Shown here one piece after another: positions 49,975-57,879 of a stretch of DNA of 61,719 nucleotides. Within the stretch, counting starts at the first letter, position 1. Each line of letters opens with the position of its first letter. The stretch comes from Peptoniphilaceae bacterium AM52-5BH. Its GTDB lineage: Bacteria > Bacillota > Clostridia > Tissierellales > Peptoniphilaceae. The stretch covers positions 1 to 61,719 of the forward strand of contig JAQEDR010000014.1 in NCBI GenBank assembly GCA_027669155.1. Reading direction: 5' to 3'. Both the position numbers and the translations under genes were made by a program. The notes below the pieces were generated by a model that saw nothing but the letters and a program-made list of their open reading frames with translations, had not been told where the DNA came from and ran no database searches.

Positions 49975-50925
49975 ATGGATTATATTTACAAATTTGATAC
50001 GGATAATGGTTTTGAGAAAAGTGATATAAAAAGTTTTTATGATGTTATAGAAGATGATGATTTTTACTTGATGTATTTGGGCAAGGATAGTTTTATCGAT
50101 TTTGCAAAGACTTATAAACTCGACAATGCTATTATAGACTTGTTAGTTTCGGATATTTCTACTAAGACCTATATGGCGGTTGAGGATAATTATACTTTTG
50201 CAATCCTTGAGATGCTCGATATAAAGGGAAATCTCGATACGTCAGACCTTGTTGGCTTCTACATAGAAAATAATAGACTTATCATAGTAGATCTCTATGA
50301 CAGGGATGCTTCCACCTCGGTTGCCTTTAGGAGGATGATCAATAAAAAAACAGCGGCAAGATCTCCAGGAAGACTCCTTAAATTTTTTATAGCAGCCCTA
50401 ATCAGCAACCATACAAGGGTTTTTGAAGATATTAAGAACCAAACAGCTGCTGTTGAAGATGGGATTATAAAAAATAGGAAACTAACAAGCAGCATTGATA
50501 TTATCACGGATAATAGGCACAAGGCCCTAAACCTTTATACATCTTACGAGAGACTAATAGATACCTTGGAGCTTCTTACAGAAAATGAGAATGATATTTT
50601 TGATGAAGATGATATCAAGCACCTTAAGTCAATTACCTTTAGGGTGGAAAGATATTCGTCAAACATCACCTATCTTAACGATTATATTAACAATGTCAAG
50701 GATTCCTACACATCTAAGATGGACCTATCTATGAATAACACCATGAAGATCCTCACTGTAATTACTGCGATTTTTACGCCAATTACGATTATCACAGGTT
50801 GGTACGGGATGAATTTCAACAATATGCCGGAGCTTCAATGGAATTTTGGTTATATCTATGTCATAGTCCTATCCCTAACTAGTATTATTTTAGGATTTAT
50901 TATTTTTAAAAGGCTTGATAAGTAA
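49975..50925 (+). CDS. CorA-family divalent cation transporter
   Basis: A 316-residue membrane channel, working as a pentamer, for magnesium or related ions. The soluble N-terminal domain (1-255) has mixed strands then a long helix. Two C-terminal membrane helices hold the signature GWYGMNFNNMPEL (GMN motif, about residues 279-285), followed by FGYIYVIVLSLTSIILGFIIF. Length is typical (about 316). A good AAGGAG site precedes the ATG. It stands alone, ended by a bidirectional terminator. Zinc or cobalt transport is possible in this family. Confidence 0.92.
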   Translation: MDYIYKFDTDNGFEKSDIKSFYDVIEDDDFYLMYLGKDSFIDFAKTYKLDNAIIDLLVSDISTKTYMAVEDNYTFAILEMLDIKGNLDTSDLVGFYIENNRLIIVDLYDRDASTSVAFRRMINKKTAARSPGRLLKFFIAALISNHTRVFEDIKNQTAAVEDGIIKNRKLTSSIDIITDNRHKALNLYTSYERLIDTLELLTENENDIFDEDDIKHLKSITFRVERYSSNITYLNDYINNVKDSYTSKMDLSMNNTMKILTVITAIFTPITIITGWYGMNFNNMPELQWNFGYIYVIVLSLTSIILGFIIFKRLDK

Positions 50926-50928
50926 AAT

Positions 50929-50969
50929 AAAAGCGGAAGAGACTTCGATTAAGTTTTCATTCCGCTTTT
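50929..50969. terminator. Bidirectional terminator, corA-like and lipoprotein genes
   Basis: AAAAGCGGAA (50929-50938) pairs perfectly with TTCCGCTTTT (50960-50969). A and T runs on both sides let it serve both convergent genes. Confidence 0.88.
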
Positions 50970-50978
50970 AATTTATTA

Positions 50979-52148
50979 TTATTCGACTACATTAACTTCA
51001 AGCATCCTTGGAGCATCCACCGGTAGACTAAAGTCAGATTGCCAGTAGCCGTCATCAGGGCCGAAGCTAATTGTTATATTTTGGTCTTGGTAGATATCCA
51101 TATCAGAAGGAAGGCTTATTATATCGGCACTTTTCGTGAAATAGCCACCTCCACCGCCTGAAGGAAGGGTAACATCAACTACTTCGTCTGCAAGAAGAAC
51201 TACATAAGATTCTCCCATATCTGTAAGAGACTCAGGATTTATGTCTTGGTATTCGACCATTTCATCATGATTAAATACCCTTACTACACCTGAAACGACA
51301 GTTTGATTAGAATCTACTTGCTCTTGGCTTACGCTTTGTGTATCCTCTTCTTTTACGATACTATCCTCGTTATTATCAGCTTCTTCCTTTTTCTTTATTT
51401 CGGATAGGACCTTTCTAAAGTCTTCGTTTTTGTTTGAAGCTAAGCTTTCAATCTTTTCCCTATCATCTATATCAGAGAAATTAATCTCGTGGGCCTCGTC
51501 CTTAGGCTCGTCATCTATCATTCCTTCCCATAGGGTTTTCTTATCTAACTTGAGCAAATCATCTTCGATAGATGTCTTAAGCTCTTCTTTCTTAGCCTCT
51601 CCCGTTCCTGACATGAAACTTGTATATAGGAGGGAAGTGTAGTCGGCATTTTGTGAAATCACTCCTCTAAAACCACCGGCACTTGCGACTCCTATAGTTA
51701 TGATTTCATCAGTATAAAGCTCTTTGGAAAAATCATCCTTATGAGAAAATATCTTAAGATAGGATAGGCCGTATTCTGTATTTTGGGCGACCAATAAATC
51801 AGGAATATCGGAAGATTTTGTATAGATCAAATCATAAGTATAAGTGATCTCTGCGTCTTCTCCTAAGTCGCTAAATTCGTAAGAGTCTATATTATCTAAG
51901 ATTTTATTATATAAGAGACCTGCTTTCTTATAGTTATAAGACTTATCTATCTCTTCCTTCTTATCCTTAGCTTCTTCCCTTTTCTCTAGCTTATCTTTCT
52001 CTTTATTTTCATCTTTCTTAGCTATTTCCTCAGTTTGTGACTTCTCTCCTGAGTCTTCGACCTCTTGTTTTTCCTTGTTTGAGCAAGAGCTTAGGGCTAA
52101 ACAAAGGCACAGTGCAAGGCTTGTTAGACGAATTATTCTTTTGTTCAT
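50979..52148 (-). CDS. Large putative lipoprotein, unknown function
   Basis: A 389-residue lipid-anchored protein. MNKRIIRLTSLALCLCLALSSCS has the lipobox ALSSC with anchor Cys near 22. Residues about 24-70 are a Lys/Glu linker. A folded region about 70-215 (YNKILDNIDSYEFSDLGED, DLLVAQNTEYGLSYLKIFSH) reads like a domain reporting calculated values in lipoproteins of this group. A second charged linker and a C-terminal beta domain (about 290-389, VSGVVRVFNHDEMVEYQDIN, SYVVLLADEVVDV) follow. I do not recognise either domain. Start at 52148 follows GGGGAGG; 18 in-frame codons upstream lack a site. Its N-terminal plan is like the lipoprotein at 9472. Lone gene. Confidence 0.8.
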   Translation of the reverse strand: MNKRIIRLTSLALCLCLALSSCSNKEKQEVEDSGEKSQTEEIAKKDENKEKDKLEKREEAKDKKEEIDKSYNYKKAGLLYNKILDNIDSYEFSDLGEDAEITYTYDLIYTKSSDIPDLLVAQNTEYGLSYLKIFSHKDDFSKELYTDEIITIGVASAGGFRGVISQNADYTSLLYTSFMSGTGEAKKEELKTSIEDDLLKLDKKTLWEGMIDDEPKDEAHEINFSDIDDREKIESLASNKNEDFRKVLSEIKKKEEADNNEDSIVKEEDTQSVSQEQVDSNQTVVSGVVRVFNHDEMVEYQDINPESLTDMGESYVVLLADEVVDVTLPSGGGGGYFTKSADIISLPSDMDIYQDQNITISFGPDDGYWQSDFSLPVDAPRMLEVNVVE

Positions 52149-52291
52149 ATTTCCTCCCCAATAAATAAACATAATTACTGCATACATTCTATCAAATAAC
52201 ATAAATTATTACAATGAACATAAGCCAAGTACTCTTTTATTTAGGAAAAGTATCCTATATTTGCTAGTAGGCATTTAGAAAAATTGGACAT

Positions 52292-52325
52292 AAAAAGGAT
52301 AGATTATGCAATCTATCCTTTTTGT
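52292..52325 (-). terminator. Terminator after P-type ATPase gene
   Basis: AAGGATAGATT (52295-52305) pairs perfectly with AATCTATCCTT (52310-52320) over a four-base loop. T-runs lie on both strands; position fits the ATPase gene on the minus strand. Confidence 0.85.
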
Positions 52326-52333
52326 TTTATTTA

Positions 52334-55006
52334 TTATTTTCTTCTAACAACTTTTGAAATCTCACCTAGGACAAGTGGGATTAGGGAAAGTATTAGAACT
52401 GGTATCCATTCCCAACCTAGAGCTACTACTTCAAAAAGCTCTCTTAGAACTGGTACATATATTACCACTAGTAGTAGGGCAAATGATAGGATGGTTGCCT
52501 TGATTAGTTGTGGGTTTGAGGCAAATCCTAATTCCTTTAAGGTGAACTTCTCTGATCTTACTGAGAAGGCCCTTAGAAGCTCACTTGTGATAAGTGTTGC
52601 AAATACCATTGTGTGTGCTCCCTCAATTGAGTTAGGGAAAATCCACTTAAGTCCAACTAGATAAGCTGCAAGCACAGCTATTGTTATAAATATTGATTGA
52701 GAGATAAGATTTGTCTTTGTCTTTCCTGAGATTATAGATTCTCTTGGATCTCTTGGATCTTCTTCCATGATGCCTGGCTCTGCTGGTTCAACTCCTAAGG
52801 CTAGGGCTGGGAAGGCATCTGTTACAAGGTTAAGCCACAAGAGTTGGATTGGTGTAAGTGGGCTTGGAAGGCCGAAAAGTATTGACAAGAATACTATTAG
52901 AACTTCTGCTATGTTACAAGATAGGAGGAAGGAGACGAACTTTTTTATATTTGCAAAGATTACTCTTCCTTCTTCTACCGCATTTACTATTGTTGCGAAG
53001 TTATCATCTACAAGAATCATATCTGCAGTATCTTTAGCAACATCTGTTCCTGTAATTCCCATTGATATACCAATGTCAGCGTTCTTGATAGCTGGAGCAT
53101 CGTTTACTCCGTCCCCTGTCATGGCTACTATTTCCCCATTTTGGCCTAGGGCCTTTACAAGTTGAACCTTGTTTTCTGGAGAAACTCTGGCAAAGATTCT
53201 CTTTGTCTTTACTATTTCTCTAATTTCTGCTTCAGTCTTGTTGTTAAGTTCGCTTCCTTGCATAGCTTGGTCACGGCTTGTAGCAATGCCTAAGTCCTTG
53301 GCTATGGCGAGGGCTGTCTCGAAATAGTCTCCTGTAATCATTATTACATCGATTCCTGAAGCGTGGCATTCCTTAACAGCAGCCTTAGCTTCTGGCCTTG
53401 GTGGATCGATCATTCCTGTAAGTCCAACGAAGATCATATCACGTTCGATATTTTCTGTAGTAAGCTCTTGGTCAAGACTATCTAGGCTTCTAAAGGCATA
53501 GGCCATAACACGTAGGGCAGAGCTTGCAAGGCTAGTGTTTTCTTCTAGGGCCTTTTTCTTAAGCTCTTCTGTGAAGTCTACGATTTCGCCATCTATTAGG
53601 GTCTTACTACATTTATCTATGATTACATCTGGGGCACCCTTGGTAAATGAGTAGTAATCTCCTTCTTTTTCATGGAAGGTGGTCATCATCTTTCTTGTTG
53701 AATCGAATGGGATTTCCTCAAGTCTTGGGTGGTTTTCGTTTAGGTTTTCTTGGTTGATGTTCCATTTTTCAGAAAGGGTAAGCATAGCGCCTTCTGTAGG
53801 ATCGCCTGTGATCTTGTAGATGTCGTCTTCTCTTATGAGATTGGCATCATTACATAGACTTGCTATAGTCATGAGGAGCTTGATTTGATCGTGGTTTTCT
53901 ACGATTTCACCCTTCTCATCTCGGATATCTCCCTTTGGCTCGTAACCTGAACCTTCTACTTCAAATTCCTTGCCATCTGCGTAGATTTTGGTGATGGTCA
54001 TCTCGTTTTGAGTGAGGGTTCCTGTCTTATCTGAGCAGATAACTGTAGTTGAACCTAGGGTTTCTACTGAAAGAAGGTTTTTAACTATGGCTTTTCTTTC
54101 TGCCATCCTGTTCATTCCGATTGATAAAACAATAGTTACAACTGCGGTGAGTCCTTCTGGTATAGCAGCGACTGCAAGTGATACTGCAACCATGAAGTTA
54201 TCCAATAGATCCATTTCAGATCTAAAATATCCTACAACAAATACTAGGATGCAAACTATTACTACAAGCACAGCAAGGAGCTTGGATAGCTTCTTTAGTT
54301 GTTTTTGTAGAGGTGTATCTTTTGCTTCTACATTTTCTAGACTTGTTGCGATTTTACCGATTTCTGTTTCATGGCCTGTTGCTGTGACAAGTCCCTTGCC
54401 GTGGCCATAAGTTACTATAGATGATGAAAAGGCATAGTTATCCCTATCTCCAATTCCAACGTCTTCATTAAATTCCTTACTAAAGTCCTTTTCTACTGCG
54501 ACAGATTCTCCTGTAAGGGATGATTCGTCGATTTGTAGGTTGCTTGATTCGAGAAGTCTCATATCAGCTGGGATGATATCTCCAGTTTCTATGATTACAA
54601 CATCTCCTGGTACAAGCTCTTCTGCCTTTAGTTTTTTCCTGCTTCCATCACGTATGATGGTAGCTTCTGGCGAGCTCATCTTTTGAAGGGCTGCCACAGA
54701 GTCTTCTGCACGACCTTCTTGGATGATAGACATAATAGCATTGATTACTACGATTGCAATTATGATCGCACATTCTACAGCATCTCCTGTAAAGGCTGAT
54801 ACGATTGCAGCTATTACAAGAAGGATTACCATAGGATCTGCTAATTGCTCGATGATTTTCTTGGCAAGAGACTTTTTGTTGGATGATTCGATAATGTTTT
54901 TGCCGTACTTATCGAGTCTTTTACTTGCCTCATCGGAAGTAAGACCGCGGTTTGGGTCACTATTATGTTTTTTGATTACTTCATTTAAACTTCCTTTGTA
55001 GTCCAT
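52334..55006 (-). CDS. Cation-transporting P-type ATPase (P2 type), under Mn riboswitch
   Basis: An 890-residue membrane pump. Phosphorylation motif CSDKTGTLTQNEMT has the acceptor Asp (about 330). PEGLTAVVTIVLSIG in M4 is the P2A/P2B ion-binding signature of calcium-type pumps; TGES is in the actuator domain; MTGDGVNDAPAIKNADIGISMG is the hinge. Length fits Ca/Mn ATPases. The start at 55006 is chosen because GGAGG lies four bases upstream; the frame opens earlier within the leader. A yybP-ykoY riboswitch and terminator precede it, so manganese should turn it on. It is therefore a likely manganese (and perhaps calcium) exporter, like riboswitch-controlled pumps in streptococci. Metal specificity rests on the riboswitch. 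Confidence 0.92.
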   Translation of the reverse strand: MDYKGSLNEVIKKHNSDPNRGLTSDEASKRLDKYGKNIIESSNKKSLAKKIIEQLADPMVILLVIAAIVSAFTGDAVECAIIIAIVVINAIMSIIQEGRAEDSVAALQKMSSPEATIIRDGSRKKLKAEELVPGDVVIIETGDIIPADMRLLESSNLQIDESSLTGESVAVEKDFSKEFNEDVGIGDRDNYAFSSSIVTYGHGKGLVTATGHETEIGKIATSLENVEAKDTPLQKQLKKLSKLLAVLVVIVCILVFVVGYFRSEMDLLDNFMVAVSLAVAAIPEGLTAVVTIVLSIGMNRMAERKAIVKNLLSVETLGSTTVICSDKTGTLTQNEMTITKIYADGKEFEVEGSGYEPKGDIRDEKGEIVENHDQIKLLMTIASLCNDANLIREDDIYKITGDPTEGAMLTLSEKWNINQENLNENHPRLEEIPFDSTRKMMTTFHEKEGDYYSFTKGAPDVIIDKCSKTLIDGEIVDFTEELKKKALEENTSLASSALRVMAYAFRSLDSLDQELTTENIERDMIFVGLTGMIDPPRPEAKAAVKECHASGIDVIMITGDYFETALAIAKDLGIATSRDQAMQGSELNNKTEAEIREIVKTKRIFARVSPENKVQLVKALGQNGEIVAMTGDGVNDAPAIKNADIGISMGITGTDVAKDTADMILVDDNFATIVNAVEEGRVIFANIKKFVSFLLSCNIAEVLIVFLSILFGLPSPLTPIQLLWLNLVTDAFPALALGVEPAEPGIMEEDPRDPRESIISGKTKTNLISQSIFITIAVLAAYLVGLKWIFPNSIEGAHTMVFATLITSELLRAFSVRSEKFTLKELGFASNPQLIKATILSFALLLVVIYVPVLRELFEVVALGWEWIPVLILSLIPLVLGEISKVVRRK

Positions 55007-55035
55007 AATTCCTCCATTAATATTAACAAAAGGTA

Positions 55036-55068
55036 TAAAAAAAACTTTTGGCAAATCCTGCCAAAAGT
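55036..55068 (-). terminator. Riboswitch-controlled terminator
   Basis: ACTTTTGGCA and TGCCAAAAGT (55068-55044) form a perfect 10-base stem followed by eight T on the minus strand. Its first arm is also the 3' arm of aptamer stem P1, so ligand binding should prevent termination. Confidence 0.88.
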
Positions 55069-55144
55069 CTTGCCACCTTCTAGGGTTTATCCAACCGGGA
55101 AAATTCCGTTTTGACGATTGAATAATTGGGCTACTCCCTTTTGC
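55060..55144 (-). promoter_or_regulatory. yybP-ykoY manganese riboswitch aptamer
   Basis: The minus strand shows the conserved blocks in order: AAAGGGAGTAGCCC, ATCGTCAAAACGG, CCCGGTTGGATAAACC, and GGTGGCAAGACTTTTGGC. Stem P1 is GCAAAAG (55144-55138) with CTTTTGGC (55067-55060). These match the yybP-ykoY family, which senses Mn2+. P1 and the terminator are mutually exclusive, which implies an ON switch. Confidence 0.88.
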
Positions 55145-55152
55145 TTACTTAT

Positions 55153-55180
55153 ATTATATAACAAATTGCCTTTATTACAA
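55153..55180 (-). promoter_or_regulatory. Promoter of riboswitch-ATPase transcript
   Basis: On the minus strand TTGTAA (55180-55175), a 16-base spacer and TATAAT (55158-55153). The predicted start coincides with the first aptamer stem. The promoter lies directly after the M42 peptidase stop. Confidence 0.65.
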
Positions 55181-55182
55181 GA

Positions 55183-56205
55183 CTATTTTTGTACAAAGTG
55201 TAAGAGCAAATTGTAAAGGCCCATAAGTCCTTTTTCGTGAGTTCTCTCATAACCGTGACTTGCTGCAACTCCGCTTCCTACAAGGGCGTGGCGGAAGTCA
55301 TTATCGCTTGATACCGCAGCTGAGGCGTCAGATCCATAGTAAGGATAGATGTCTAGGCCGTAGTCTATATCAAGACTTTGAGCAATCTCTACTAGCTCAT
55401 TGGTCAAATCATAATTGTATGGGCCAGAAGAGTCCTTGGCACAGATTGAGACCATGGTCTCATCACAGGCGAGATCTCCATAGACAACTCCCATATCGAC
55501 AGCGACCATATCCCTAATTCCTTTTGGATGGCCGCTTGCTGCTCCGTGGCCTACTTCTTCATAGATAGTAAAGGTCATGTAGAGGGGTCTGTTTATCTTG
55601 ATATTTTTCTCTTTGATTTCCTTAGCTAAGGCTAAGAGGACTCCTGCACTTGCCTTATCATCGAGGTGACGAGATTTGACAAAGCCATTATCTATCCTAA
55701 ATCTTGGATCAAGAGAGATAAAGTCTCCGTTAGTAATGCCAAGAGCCTTGGTCTCTTCTGCAGATTTTGTTATAGCATCTACTACAACTTCCATAGTGCT
55801 ATCATCTCTTTTGGCATCTTTTGGGTCAGATGAGCCGTGAACAGCAGGTTCATTTAATCTGAAAACTCCTGTATAAGTTTTGCCAGACCTGGTGTGGATT
55901 GTGACATTTTCTCCTTCTGCGTAGTTAAAAGGATAGCCCCCAAGGCTTGTAACCTTAAGTCTACCGTTAGCCTTTACACTTCTTACCATAAGGCCCAGGG
56001 TATCTACATGGGCAGAAAGTAAGAGGCCATTTTCTTCTCCCTCTACTATAGGAACGACTACATTGCCCTTGTTGGTTTGGTAAGGCTTATAGCCTAAGTT
56101 TTCAAATACGTCCATGAGATACTTCTCAGCAAGTTTTGTAAAGCCAGTTGGCGATGGTGTATTGGTAAGTTCTTCGATGTATTTTGTTATTGTTGATATT
56201 TCCAT
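55183..56205 (-). CDS. M42-family aminopeptidase
   Basis: A 340-residue cytoplasmic metallo-aminopeptidase, usually a dodecameric tetrahedron. Metal ligands are visible: LLSAHVDTLGLMV (His-X-Asp, about 63-75), RHLDDKASAG (Asp ligand, about 180), the catalytic YEEVGHGAASG (Glu-Glu, about 215) and AVDMGVVYG. A C-terminal HGYERTHEKG holds the last ligand His. Members trim peptides from the N-terminus, fitting a peptide-fermenting anaerobe. Start follows AAGGAG. It lies nine bases after the LURP-like gene, likely one transcript. No terminator separates it from the riboswitch promoter, so some read-through into the ATPase leader is expected. Confidence 0.9.
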   Translation of the reverse strand: MEISTITKYIEELTNTPSPTGFTKLAEKYLMDVFENLGYKPYQTNKGNVVVPIVEGEENGLLLSAHVDTLGLMVRSVKANGRLKVTSLGGYPFNYAEGENVTIHTRSGKTYTGVFRLNEPAVHGSSDPKDAKRDDSTMEVVVDAITKSAEETKALGITNGDFISLDPRFRIDNGFVKSRHLDDKASAGVLLALAKEIKEKNIKINRPLYMTFTIYEEVGHGAASGHPKGIRDMVAVDMGVVYGDLACDETMVSICAKDSSGPYNYDLTNELVEIAQSLDIDYGLDIYPYYGSDASAAVSSDNDFRHALVGSGVAASHGYERTHEKGLMGLYNLLLHFVQK

Positions 56206-56214
56206 TCTTTCTCC

Positions 56215-56718
56215 TTAATTATTATTCATAGTTGCTTCCTCTTCCATGTCCTTGATGTTATTTAAGGATAGGCAAAGGGCTATGAGCTCTTCTGTAAAAT
56301 TCTCGTCGTGGACTTTAAGCTGATATTGGTCGGTGAAGGATAAAATTTTCTTGCCAACTTCTCCTATCAATTCACCCTCAAAGTAGGCCTTGAATTCATA
56401 ATCCCACAAGTTTCCCTTAACATTAATCTTGCCCTCTTCGCTTATGACATCAATTGACTTTCTAAAGACAGAAATATTAGACTTTATAGTCATTTTCTTC
56501 TTAGAATCCTTAAAATCAATCTGGTATACTGGAAGGAAGGAGATGAGTTTTCTATTTATAGTAAAAATTTCTAGATTATTTGCATTAGAAACAGTCGCCT
56601 CATAGCCAAGAAACTTAAATTTTTGGTCTACAAAGAAGGCCTTTCTTCCATTATCATCAAGGATGGGGTAGTGGTCTGTAATTTTGAAAAATTTCTCTTT
56701 GAAATAATATTTTTTCAT
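56215..56718 (-). CDS. LURP-one/tubby-like protein
   Basis: A 167-residue soluble protein with the LURP-one-related (tubby-like) beta-barrel pattern: MKKYYFKEKFFKITDHYPILDD, then repeats of strand pairs with phrases like FKFLGYEATVSN, SFLPVYQIDF, GNLWDYEFKAYFEGELIGEV and the closing DQYQLKV. Bacterial members are small and of unknown function, perhaps binding lipids or membranes. It ends nine bases before the M42 peptidase and starts 64 bases after the LacI-family gene on the same strand. Start follows AAAGGAATTGTT. Confidence 0.82.
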   Translation of the reverse strand: MKKYYFKEKFFKITDHYPILDDNGRKAFFVDQKFKFLGYEATVSNANNLEIFTINRKLISFLPVYQIDFKDSKKKMTIKSNISVFRKSIDVISEEGKINVKGNLWDYEFKAYFEGELIGEVGKKILSFTDQYQLKVHDENFTEELIALCLSLNNIKDMEEEATMNNN

Positions 56719-56782
56719 AACAATTCCTTTTATTTTTTATTATACCCAAAATAGTAGAGGCAAATTTGAAGGAAAAACATAA

Positions 56783-57751
56783 TTACTTAGCAGAATCCCT
56801 CAAGATAAGTCTTGCTTCTGCTGGTTCTATTATCTCCTTTTCATTTCCTTCGATCTGATTGATGAGACTTTTGATAGCATCTGTCCCAAGCTTTTCGTAA
56901 GGGAAGTCAACCGTGGTAAGGGCGGGATTTATTATGGAAGATATTTCATAATTGCCAAAGCCTGCAACAGAAATATCATCTGGAATCCTAATCTCCTTCT
57001 CCCTAAGAGCCTCAATAATTCCAAAGGCTATATTATCGGTAGCTCCTAGGTAGAAGGTCGATTCTTCCTTGGCAAGAATCTCCTTGGCCTTTTCGTAGGC
57101 GGTCTTTTTGGTAAAGTCGAAATGGTGGTGGTTGATCTTTATATTTTTATCCCTTAATCCATCACGCAAGCCTAAAAACCTATCTCCTACAGCTTCATCA
57201 TATTCTCCTACATCAAAATAAGAAATCTCTGTGTGGGAAAGGGTCTTGATATAGTTTGCCATAAGTCTTCCTGCCTTATAATCGTTGGCTGTAATTGAAG
57301 TAAAGCCATCAAGCTTTTGGCCGAAGATTACAAGGGGGATTGTTAAATCTTTTATAATTTCCCTGTGTCTTTGAGTTATATTTGAGGCAAAAAGGATAAT
57401 ACCTTCTACATTAAGCCCTGCCATTTCTTCGATTATCCTTATTTCTTCGTCCATATCGTCATTGGAAGAAGATAGGAGCATGGAGTAATCAGTTTCCTTT
57501 AAGTAGATATTAATAGCATTTAGGGCGGTGTTTTTGGTATAGCCTATAAAGTTTGGGATAATAATTCCTATGATATCGGTATTCGTTTTTTTGAGATTTC
57601 TCGCATAGGAATTAGGAACATAGCCAAGCTCGTCGATCGCTTCTTTAATTTTCTTTTTTGTCTTCTCGCTTACTGAACCATTGTTTAAATATCTGGAGAT
57701 TGTAGATTTTGAAAAACCTGTTAGCTCAGCAATATCTTTAATGTTTGCCAT
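56783..57751 (-). CDS. LacI-family repressor
   Basis: A 322-residue transcription repressor. The N-terminal helix-turn-helix is IKDIAELTGFSKSTISRYLNN, followed by the hinge helix ELGYVPNSYARNLKK and a periplasmic-binding-protein-like sensor domain (about 60-322, starting DIIGIIIPNF). Start follows GGAGG. It is divergent from a PTS IIBC gene, with the palindrome AACGGAACCGTT in the shared 128-base gap, the usual layout for a local sugar-phosphate-responsive repressor. It probably controls that PTS and itself. Similarity to ScrR/CcpA-like repressors prevents naming the sugar. Confidence 0.92.
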   Translation of the reverse strand: MANIKDIAELTGFSKSTISRYLNNGSVSEKTKKKIKEAIDELGYVPNSYARNLKKTNTDIIGIIIPNFIGYTKNTALNAINIYLKETDYSMLLSSSNDDMDEEIRIIEEMAGLNVEGIILFASNITQRHREIIKDLTIPLVIFGQKLDGFTSITANDYKAGRLMANYIKTLSHTEISYFDVGEYDEAVGDRFLGLRDGLRDKNIKINHHHFDFTKKTAYEKAKEILAKEESTFYLGATDNIAFGIIEALREKEIRIPDDISVAGFGNYEISSIINPALTTVDFPYEKLGTDAIKSLINQIEGNEKEIIEPAEARLILRDSAK

Positions 57752-57800
57752 AAATCCTCCACTCTTATAATATCAAATAAATAATAATTTTAAAAATGAT

Positions 57801-57848
57801 TTGACAAAGTAAACGTTTTTGCTATAATCATATCAACGGAACCGTTCC
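57801..57848 (+). promoter_or_regulatory. PTS IIBC promoter with LacI operator and cre-like site
   Basis: TTGACA (57801-57806), a 16-base spacer and TATAAT (57823-57828). Within the spacer AGTAAACGTTTTT is cre-like. Overlapping palindromes AACGGAACCGTT (57835-57846) and GGAACCGTTCC (57838-57848) lie at the predicted start, a typical LacI-family operator, matching the divergent repressor gene. Confidence 0.8.
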
Positions 57849-57879
57849 CAATCATTTGTAATTATTTAAAGGAGAAATT

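Noticed and set aside
52767..55001. Several plus-strand frames of 90-130 codons
   Set aside because: They are shadows of the P-type ATPase gene, whose motifs and length leave no doubt about the coding strand.
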